From NCBI GenBank assembly GCA_903847285.1, contig CAINDH010000214.1, positions 1-10,434 of the forward strand: a DNA stretch of 10,434 bases, written 5' to 3'. This document shows positions 1 through 6,200 of the stretch, in pieces (position 1 is the stretch's first letter; each line of letters starts with the position of its first letter). The notes below the pieces were generated by a model. The model saw only the letters and a program-made list of their open reading frames with translations. It did not search any database and was not told the DNA's origin. Origin of the DNA: an uncultured Verrucomicrobia subdivision 3 bacterium. Lineage in GTDB: Bacteria > Verrucomicrobiota > Verrucomicrobiae > Limisphaerales > UBA11358. Made by a program: the position numbers and the translations under genes.

Positions 1-338
1 GTGCCGCCGTTTTGCTGGTTGACGTGCGTTTCGACCGGCCGGCCGGACGCGGCGATGGCTTCGCGCAGTGAGTTGCGGTTGAAACTTTCGCAGCCGAGCG
101 AAAGCAAAATCACGCCGCCGACGTTCGGAGGCGTGCAGAGCGTGCGCATCATGCGCGCCGCGTAATCGTTCGGATAACAGCCGCCGAAGCCGATGAGATG
201 CACGCCGCGTTCGCGGTAAGGATAGACGATCTCGCGCGCGACGTGATGCGCGCACTCGACGAGATATGCGACGACGATGTGATTGCGGATGCCTTTGCGC
301 CCGTCGGCGCGGAGGTAGGCCTGGTCAGTGATGATCAT
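1..338 (-). CDS. UxaA-family (altronate dehydratase-like) catalytic subunit, N-terminal 112 codons, partial at window edge
   Basis: The product resembles the large C-terminal region of altronate dehydratase/hydrolase (UxaA; GD_AH_C family), a cytoplasmic lyase that removes water from sugar acids such as D-altronate to give 2-keto-3-deoxy-gluconate. Visible family features are the N-terminal YLRADGRKGIRNH block (residues 8-20), a GFGGCY segment (50-55) and LGCESFN (81-87); family cysteines of this kind are associated with metal or cluster binding. About 112 of an expected 380-400 residues are present, and the rest lies left of position 1. The chosen ATG (338-336) overlaps the end of the SAF-domain gene by 14 nt, so translation is probably coupled; no clear Shine-Dalgarno is visible. 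The exact substrate is uncertain. The same two-subunit layout occurs in galactarate dehydratase-like enzymes and in sulfolactate sulfo-lyase (SuyAB). Confidence 0.85.
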   Translation of the reverse strand, partial: MIITDQAYLRADGRKGIRNHIVVAYLVECAHHVAREIVYPYRERGVHLIGFGGCYPNDYAARMMRTLCTPPNVGGVILLSLGCESFNRNSLREAIAASGRPVETHVNQQNGG

Positions 339-645
339 GTTTCGTGGAAAAAGTTTGGCCGCTTTCGAGCGTGAAGGTCTGGATATAATCGCTCTTCATG
401 TTGTGGAGGTGAACATGTTCGCCGACGGCAATGTCCTGCGTGGCTGAACCGATGCCCACGCGATATTTCAAAATTTTTTCACCGGCGCGAATGGCGCGGG
501 CGGCGAGCTTGTGGCCGAGCGTGAGGCGAGCCGACACGTTCACGCGTTGGTCGGCCACGGTCAACGTGTCGCCGGCTTCCAGCGTTTGAATCGCGACGAG
601 CACGTTGTCGGCGGGATCGAGGAGCAACAGTTTGGAATCGTGCAT
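325..645 (-). CDS. SAF-domain small subunit of UxaA-type sugar-acid dehydratase
   Basis: This 106-residue protein corresponds to the N-terminal SAF domain of altronate dehydratase, encoded here as a separate gene. Recognisable parts are DNVLVAIQTLEAGD (13-26), the LTLGHKLAARAI block (41-52), ILKYRVGIGSAT (58-69) and the conserved GEHVHLHN(M) stretch (75-83), a likely substrate or metal contact region. The C-terminus is histidine-rich (KHDHH). It starts 3 nt after the stop of the upstream RraA-like remnant and its stop lies inside the next gene, so the two dehydratase parts are almost certainly co-translated as partners. The family role is dehydration of altronate-type sugar acids in uronate catabolism. 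A SuyA-like role in sulfolactate cleavage is a less likely alternative. Family assignment is firm; the substrate is inferred. Confidence 0.87.
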   Translation of the reverse strand: MHDSKLLLLDPADNVLVAIQTLEAGDTLTVADQRVNVSARLTLGHKLAARAIRAGEKILKYRVGIGSATQDIAVGEHVHLHNMKSDYIQTFTLESGQTFSTKHDHH

Positions 646-648
646 GGT

Positions 649-819
649 TTAGAATTCTCGATATAGCAAATAGGCGTCAACCAGATCGAGCGGACGAATC
701 GTTTGCGGCAGCAGTTGATCAGGAAAACCCATTGCGCGTAGCGTGTCATAGACCGCGCCGGAATAACATTTTTCCAAACGGTCGCCGTAAGCGTCGCGGT
801 AATTTATTTCAGAATTCAT
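649..819 (-). pseudogene. Truncated RraA-like (HMG/CHA aldolase superfamily) gene, N-terminal remnant of 56 codons
   Basis: The reading frame starts with an ATG overlapping the stop of the Gfo/Idh/MocA gene (ATGA) and ends at TAA 3 nt before the SAF gene. Residues 7-44 (YRDAYGDRLEKCYSGAVYD through LRAMGFPDQLLPQTIRPL) look like the start of RraA/dimethylmenaquinone-methyltransferase-like proteins, which usually exceed 200 residues and include class II pyruvate aldolases. After IRPLD the expected glycine-rich core is absent and the frame ends with LVDAYLLYREF. The core, with the metal- and substrate-binding residues, is therefore missing, and an aldolase-type activity is not expected. An internal deletion fits best; an assembly gap or a genuinely short protein are alternatives. 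The preserved overlaps suggest an intact gene once sat in the operon at this point. Confidence 0.66.
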
Positions 820-2012
820 TTTATGGATTCAAGATTGATGCCGCCGCTCGCGTCGGAAACATAGCAAGCCTCCACTAATTTCATGGTTTGCAGCGCGTCA
901 GTGACGGGCGAAACGAGTGTGGCATCTTCGCCGGCGACGAAGCGTTGCAGGTTCGACATCGTGCCGATGAACGCATCTGGAAACCAGCGGCCAATCAGCG
1001 GAACCTCGGTCCAGTTTTTTTGCGAACGCGTAAAAATTTCCAAGCGATCCGGCTGGCCGCGCGGATAATCAATCAACGCACCGATCGTCGCGATGGCGCA
1101 ACCTTCCGTGCCTTCGACGCGAATCGTCGCAGCCTCATGGCGTGAGCCGAACGGATGACAGTGATTGATCGAAAGACAGCAGCGGATCATGTCGCCGTAA
1201 TCAAGAATGATGCTCGAACGCGTGCTGGCGAGTTTCGAAAAATGCGGATGCTTCACCGTGCGGGCGAACACGCGCGACGGTTCGCCGAGCAGCATCCGAA
1301 TCGTGTCGAGATAATGCACCGTGTGGATTTGAATTTCGACGCGCGACTCCGAAAGGAGATACGGAAACGTTTCCCACGGCGTCGCGACGTTCAGCCGGAC
1401 TTCGATTTCAACCAGTTCACCGAGTTCGCCGCGCTGCACTAGATCCTGAATCGCGAGCATGGACGGACAGAATCGAAATTGAAAATTCACGGCGGCGCGC
1501 AATTTTTTCCGTTCGCAGATCGCCACGATGCGTTTGGCCATGTCGAGCGAATTGCCCATCGGCTTTTGCGAGAGCACCGCCGCGCCATCGGGAAGTTTTT
1601 CGAGCGCGGCTTCCTGTGATTTCGGCGGAACACCGAGATCAAAGATGGCATCCGGGGCGGCGATGGCCTCGGCCACGGAATTGAACACGCGCGGGAGATT
1701 GAATTCCTTTGCCCGCGCCTCGGCGACTGCACGTTGCAAATCAAAAACGCCAGCGACAGGAAAACCCGCCTTACGGTAGGCCGGCAGATGTGTGTCCCGC
1801 ACGATGTCGCCCGCGCCGATGATGACGATGGGCCGGAGGTGTGACGGACGTGGCCAGGACTGGCGAAGTTGCGTGGAATCAAGGTTTATGTTCAGTGGCT
1901 GGCAAGCCTGAGCTGCGCCGATTTCGTTGACGGCTAAATTTTTCACAAGTTTGGTAGAGTGGCTTAAATAATTTTCACCGTTAAATTCAAAATTTTCAAG
2001 GTGAGAAGCCAA
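816..2012 (-). CDS. Gfo/Idh/MocA-family NAD(P)-dependent oxidoreductase
   Basis: This is a cytoplasmic sugar or sugar-acid dehydrogenase of 398 residues. The Rossmann fold begins at residue 61 with PIVIIGAGDIVRDTHLPAY, where GAGDI (66-70) is the dinucleotide loop; VFD (89-91) follows the second strand. The family EKP motif is present as QKP (149-151), keeping the catalytic lysine. NFQFRFCP (176-183) and IHTVHYLD (229-236) match the conserved Asn/Arg and His/Asp regions of the C-terminal domain. The longest frame starts at a TTG (2012) without a well-spaced Shine-Dalgarno, and there is no methionine before the Rossmann fold. The first 25-50 residues therefore look non-conserved and the true start may be a later GTG (residue 23) or TTG. 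The gene follows the AraC gene by 31 nt and overlaps the RraA-like remnant by 4 nt (ATGA), which indicates an operon. The substrate is unknown. Confidence 0.88.
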   Translation of the reverse strand: MASHLENFEFNGENYLSHSTKLVKNLAVNEIGAAQACQPLNINLDSTQLRQSWPRPSHLRPIVIIGAGDIVRDTHLPAYRKAGFPVAGVFDLQRAVAEARAKEFNLPRVFNSVAEAIAAPDAIFDLGVPPKSQEAALEKLPDGAAVLSQKPMGNSLDMAKRIVAICERKKLRAAVNFQFRFCPSMLAIQDLVQRGELGELVEIEVRLNVATPWETFPYLLSESRVEIQIHTVHYLDTIRMLLGEPSRVFARTVKHPHFSKLASTRSSIILDYGDMIRCCLSINHCHPFGSRHEAATIRVEGTEGCAIATIGALIDYPRGQPDRLEIFTRSQKNWTEVPLIGRWFPDAFIGTMSNLQRFVAGEDATLVSPVTDALQTMKLVEACYVSDASGGINLESIK

Positions 2013-2043
2013 CTCTTGTGAGTAAGAAACACGCCCGAACAGG

Positions 2044-2904
2044 TCAGAGCTTGAGGAAGTTTTTCCGAAACTGCGCCGGCGTGATGCGGAAAGTTTTTCG
2101 GAACATCAGGTTGAGATGCTGCCGGTCGTTGAACCCGGTTTTTTCGGCAATGGCTTCAATGCCCAATTGGCTGTGGTGCAGCAGCGAGGAAGCTTCTTTC
2201 AGGCGCAAATTCTGGAGATACTGGCGGGGCGTCTGGCTGGTCACTCGCTTGAACATGCGGATGAAGGCATTCATGTTCATGCCCGCCCGCCGGGCGAGCG
2301 TGCTGTTCGGCACGGCCGCCGGATAGTTTGACTCGATGTGCTGGATGGCACCGATGACACGCGCATCCTGATGGGAACTGGTCCAGTGATTTCGTTCAGT
2401 AAGGCTCAAGGCCAGACTCACCAACGCCAGCGGCAATGACAACAACGGCGATACGTCCTCCCGCTCCAGCGCTTGGAACTGCGCCAGAAAATTCTGGATA
2501 AAGCGGCTTTGCTCGGCGGCGAGCGGCAGAACGATCAAGTCAGGCGCAGCCTGTTCGTAAGTGGCTTCAACGAAAAAATGGATGTATAAAAATCCAATCA
2601 CTTGCTCGTTGTTGGCGGAAAAATGCGTGTTGGGCGGAATCAGAACCACCTGATCGGGCATCAAATCGAAATGTTTTTTGCCCAGTTTGATGGAGGCACC
2701 GGGGCGATCCACCCAATACCAGCGCCAGTAGGGTGCGGCCAGATCCTGGAATTCCCAAGTTTTCAGCAAGGCATAGTGGCAGCACAAAACATCTATCCGT
2801 GGTGCCAGCGGCAACTGAAAAAGCGTTAAAATGTCAGATGGCATTCGGCGTATAGTTTGCTCAAATAAAAATGGCGAAGCGAATCGCTTCCTGCAAGCAA
2901 ACAT
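2044..2904 (-). CDS. AraC/XylS-family transcriptional regulator with cupin-like sensor domain
   Basis: The 286-residue frame has an N-terminal cupin-like ligand domain (roughly residues 30-135, including the YWRWYWVD aromatic run and VVLIPPNTHF at 87-95, typical of AraC sensor domains). A linker follows, then a C-terminal AraC DNA-binding domain. The first helix-turn-helix is around 201-220 (STLARRAGMNMNAFIRMFKR). The second is around 249-270, with GFNDRQHLNLMFRK followed by the signature tail TFRITPAQFRK. It probably senses a sugar or sugar acid and controls the co-directional dehydrogenase/dehydratase genes downstream. The ATG at 2904 has an AGAGGA directly abutting it, which is too close for a normal ribosome site. 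A second ATG at 2844 (residue 21, MPSDILTLF) would give 266 residues and leave a palindrome and a direct repeat upstream as regulatory DNA. I cannot settle which start is used. Confidence 0.9.
   Translation of the reverse strand: MFACRKRFASPFLFEQTIRRMPSDILTLFQLPLAPRIDVLCCHYALLKTWEFQDLAAPYWRWYWVDRPGASIKLGKKHFDLMPDQVVLIPPNTHFSANNEQVIGFLYIHFFVEATYEQAAPDLIVLPLAAEQSRFIQNFLAQFQALEREDVSPLLSLPLALVSLALSLTERNHWTSSHQDARVIGAIQHIESNYPAAVPNSTLARRAGMNMNAFIRMFKRVTSQTPRQYLQNLRLKEASSLLHHSQLGIEAIAEKTGFNDRQHLNLMFRKTFRITPAQFRKNFLKL
2848..2865 (-). promoter_or_regulatory. Proximal copy of 18-bp direct repeat, candidate AraC operator
   Basis: Read on the minus strand this copy is TTTGAGCAAACTATACGC. It matches the copy at 2948-2965 at 15 of 18 positions, in the same orientation. 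It ends 3 nt upstream of the internal ATG at 2844 of the regulator gene, so it would overlap the translation initiation region if that start is used. Direct repeats of about this length are the usual binding sites of AraC-family dimers. The function is inferred. Confidence 0.4.
2876..2890. repeat. 15-bp perfect palindrome GAAGCGA-A-TCGCTTC
   Basis: Two 7-bp arms are perfectly inverted around one central base. It lies between the two 18-bp repeats and inside the first 20 codons of the longest AraC frame, where it would encode basic and aromatic residues not typical of the family. This supports a start at 2844 and a role as an operator or transcript structure. Chance codon usage is the alternative. 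Confidence 0.45.
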
Positions 2905-2947
2905 TCCTCTAGTAACAGGCTACACTTACTCCCTTGAAAATCTTTGA

Positions 2948-2965
2948 GCGTATCTTTTACTCAAA
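2948..2965 (-). promoter_or_regulatory. Distal copy of 18-bp direct repeat, candidate AraC operator
   Basis: Read on the minus strand this copy is TTTGAGTAAAAGATACGC. It starts exactly 100 bp from the proximal copy. It also sits in a small inverted repeat of its own (TTTGAG at 2943-2948 facing CTCAAA at 2960-2965). The pair resembles the separated operators used by AraC-type proteins for looping or autoregulation, but binding is inferred only. Confidence 0.4.
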
Positions 2966-3042
2966 AAAGTTGGCTTTGACCCTAGTAAGAAATCGAACTG
3001 TGGGCAATATATTTTACAACAATCAACCCGTCCACACATGCA

Positions 3043-3052
3043 GGCATATGCC
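3043..3052. repeat. 10-bp perfect palindrome GGCATATGCC
   Basis: A short perfect palindrome midway in the divergent intergenic region. It could be a binding site for a dimeric regulator, but it is short enough to be a chance occurrence. Confidence 0.25.
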
Positions 3053-3162
3053 ATCACATTATGAGAGATGAATTGCGCTTTGATTTCAGGTTTACGAATT
3101 GCGTTTGGGTAACGATGCAATTTGTAGTTCTTCATGATCCCAATGTTACTTATTCCAAATTC

Positions 3163-3208
3163 ACCGGGTCTCTCGGTCATCCTCTGGCCGCTTGACCCGG
3201 TTATTTTT
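3163..3208 (+). terminator. Two-part hairpin with T-rich tail in the leader of the giant gene (terminator or attenuator-like)
   Basis: The outer stem pairs ACCGGGTC (3163-3170) with GACCCGGT (3194-3201), 8 perfect pairs. After a 3x3 internal loop, an inner stem pairs CGGTCA (3174-3179) with TGGCCG (3185-3190), 6 pairs with one G-T wobble, closing a 5-nt loop. The sequence then continues TATTTTT. The T-rich tail lies only on the plus-strand side, so the element is oriented toward the giant gene, whose ATG is about 45 nt downstream. No plus-strand gene lies upstream for it to terminate. It could be a leader attenuator, the terminator of a small RNA transcribed from within 2905-3163, or an RNA stability element. 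Confidence 0.6.
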
Positions 3209-3224
3209 AGAAAGATTTACAAGT

Positions 3225-3246
3225 CCAACTCAAACCCAACTCAAAA
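3225..3246 (+). repeat. 11-bp tandem repeat CCAACTCAAAM just before the giant gene
   Basis: CCAACTCAAAC is followed at once by CCAACTCAAAA, ending 5 nt before the ATG at 3252. No purine-rich Shine-Dalgarno is present here, so this tandem occupies the normal ribosome-binding position. It may be an unstructured translation-initiation region or may simply be chance. Confidence 0.5.
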
Positions 3247-3251
3247 TTAGT

Positions 3252-6200
3252 ATGAAAAAGACTCAAATAATTCAAATCATCGGCCTGTTCTTGATGGCGA
3301 GCGTATTAAGTCTGAAAGCCGCCAGCGGCACCTGGACTGGCGCGACGGACGCCACATGGGCTGGCGCGAACTGGACCGCCTCACCGGTTCCCGGCACCGG
3401 GGACACGGCCACTTTCAACAGCTTGGGGAATGGCAATACCACGATTGACTTGGGCGGTGGCGTCACAATTCTAAACCTCCTTTTCAACACCGGCAGCGCG
3501 GCGGCTTATACCATCGGCAACGGCGCGGTGGGCAGCCAGATGCTCACGCTCAATGACAGCGGTGCGATCACAATGAACTCCACGGTGGCCAGCAACGAGC
3601 TGTTCAATGCGGCGATTGTGCTGGGTCTTGATGCGACCGCGAAAAGCTACTCCATTACCAACAACAGCGGCAGCACGCTGACCTTGGCGGCCAACATTAC
3701 TGGCGGATCCACCGGCGTGGGTGCCACCAAAACCCTGACCTTTGGCGGGTCGGGCAACATCGTTTTTGGCGGGAATTTCAACAAGGGAACGCCCACGAGC
3801 GGCACGGCGCAAATTAACCTGGCCAAAAACGGTGTTGGCACATTCACCGTCAACCCCACGATCAATAGTGGTTCAGTCTCCGGTTCAGTCACCGTCAACG
3901 CTGGCACGCTGGCGATTGATTTTGTGAACGCCGGAGCCAACGCCAGCCTGCTGAGCAGCTTTTCGCCCGTAACCATGGGAGGCGGGACGTTGCAGATCGT
4001 CGGCAATCCGTCCAACCCCAGCACGCAGACTTTCGGCGGCATCACGATTGGTTCGGGAAACAATGTCATTAAAGTCGGGACAAATAATCCAACTCTCGCG
4101 CTCGGCAGCTATACCCTAAATCTGAATTCGGCAGTTCAATTCGTCGGTCCGGCAACGATCGGGGCGGCTAATGTCGCTGTAGCCGCGACGGGCACCATTA
4201 CAACAACCACTGCGGGCTGGGCCGTCCCAATAGGTCTGTTGGAGAGTTCCGTCAATCGCAACGGGGTCCCGACCGTTGGGCTTTACGATTACGCGACAAC
4301 GAGCCTGGCCGACGGCACCGCCGGAACGTCGCCTTACACAATCAAGGGCGGCAGCCAGGTTACCGGCTTTTATATCACCCAGACGGGAGTTAACGCGATC
4401 ACCTCTGCAGACTCGAATTTCGACATCACGGGAACCGCGAGCAGCGCTTCGGGCACCACGGGCTTCGCGGATTCGCTCCGCTTTAATACGGCAACGGCAA
4501 CTACGTTCACGGTCAACAATGGCACCATCTTTTTAAATAACGCGATTCTGGTCACACCGAACGTGTCCGCCAACAACGTGACCTTTAGCGGGGCGACCAA
4601 AATGGCCAATGGTGCGAACGGAGCCAACACGGTGGGAACGCTCACCTTGTGGCAGAACAATTCGGCAGGAGAGTTGGTCATCAACAACGTCCTTGGCCAG
4701 CGTGGCACCGGGGCCGCGAGTGTCATTCAGGCGGGGGCAGGCACCGTTGTGTTTGGTAACACGGCCAACTCCTATGGCGGGGTCACCTTTCTATACGGCG
4801 GCAATACAGTCGTAACCGCCGATGGCGGCTTCGGCACGCCCGCGACGGCCGCTCTCGTCACGTTGAATGGCGGCACTGCCGTCGGTAACGCGACGTTCAC
4901 GATGGCCAACACGGGTAACGCCAACCCCCGGCCGTTCGCTCTGGGCGCTTATGGCGGAGGTTTGGCGGCAACGGCGGGGAATACCATGACCATCAACGGC
5001 GTGGTCAGCGGGGCGGCAGGCACCGGCTCGCTGGTCATCGGCATTCCGGCGTCGAGCGCGAATGGCAGCGTGGCGGGCTTGCTGCCGGGCACAGGATCAA
5101 TCGCCAACGGCCAGGCGGTGGACACGGCGAACACCACTCCGGTGTTTGCCACGGGGACGGTGCTGCTGAACTTCCCGAGCGGGGCGAGTGGCAACACTTT
5201 TTTTGGCGGCGTCAACATTCTTGGCGGAGCAACGCTGAACATCAACAGCCAGTTTGCCTTGGGCGGTGGAAATCAAGGGCCGACAATTTTCAACGGCGGC
5301 ACGTTGCAATATAACTCGACGTTGGCGACCGGCGCGGCGGGCGCGGCGCAGGACATCACCGGGCAGCCGGTCACGTTCACGGGCAACGCGACGATTGACG
5401 TGAACGGCAATGCAATCGCCTACGCCGGTTCGATTGGCAACGGCGGAACTGGCGCGTTGACGGTCAAGAGCACGATCCCGAATGGGGTTTTGACTTTGTC
5501 GGGAGCGAGCATTTTCACCGGCGGCACAACCGTCAGCAGCGGCACGTTGCGCGTCAACAATTCCACCGGCTCCGGCACCGGTTCGGGCAACGTAACCATC
5601 GCCAGCGGTGGCATACTCGGCGGCAACGGCAATATCAGCGGCGCGGTCACGAATTTGAGCGGCGGTCATCTTGCTCCCGGCAGTGGCGGCGTGGGAACGA
5701 ATACCGTTGGTGCGCTGACGATGAGTTCCGGCTCGCTTTATGATTTTGAATTCAGCGGCACGGCAAATGATCAAACCGTCGTCACCACCTCGGGCGGTCT
5801 GACGCTCAACGGCGGCGCGTTTAATCTTTATCAACCCGGCGGCACGGTCGCCTTCACCACCACCGGCACTTACAATCTGATCCAATACAGCGGCGCGATT
5901 GGCGGCACGGGATTGAACAGCACATGGACGACAGCGAGCGCGGGTAATCCGCACATCGCGAATCCGCAGGCGGGCTTGGCGTATGCCTTCGGCACGAGCG
6001 GCGGATTTTTGACGTTGACGATTTCCACCGCCGGCGTCGTGGGAGTTTGGAACACGGATGCGGACGGCAATTGGACGGACGGCACCAAATGGAGCAGCAA
6101 TCCGAGCGTGCCACATTCGGCGGGCGATGCGGCGACGTTTGGCGTCGGCTCGGCGTTGCGGACGGTGACGTTGAATGCGAATGAAACGGTGGGTGGCGTG

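Larger units (their letters stand above)
2905..3251. other. Divergent intergenic region between AraC operon and giant repeat-protein gene
   Basis: No convincing protein gene lies here. The region is more AT-rich than its surroundings and must carry at least the giant gene's promoter, and probably the AraC promoter. I see no convincing sigma-70 -35/-10 pair on either strand. It contains the distal copy of an 18-bp direct repeat, a 10-bp palindrome, a near-repeat GAATTGCG(C/T)TT at 3070-3080 and 3096-3106, a terminator-like hairpin and an 11-bp tandem repeat. An 84-codon minus-strand frame (2926-3180) crosses these elements and is not supported as a gene. Confidence 0.7.

Noticed and set aside
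651..817. AGAATTC at both ends of the RraA-like remnant as target-site duplication
   Set aside because: Seven bases is short, there are no inverted ends or transposase, and each copy lies in coding or gene-junction sequence explained otherwise.
883..1882. Plus-strand and alternative minus-strand frames within the Gfo/Idh/MocA gene
   Set aside because: Shadows of a gene with clear Rossmann and family motifs in its own frame.
2018..2829. Overlapping frames opposite the AraC gene
   Set aside because: Shadows; the AraC frame carries both helix-turn-helix motifs and the family signature.
2935..3140. TTGACC, TTGAAA, TTGCGT and TATATT strings as sigma-70 promoter parts
   Set aside because: No -35-like string is followed at 16-18 nt by a credible -10 box, so no promoter is called.
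2926..3180. 84-codon minus-strand frame with a Cys-rich stretch (CMCGRVDCCKIYC) in the intergenic region
   Set aside because: It crosses the operator-like repeat, the 10-bp palindrome and part of the hairpin, has no visible ribosome site and resembles no family I know.
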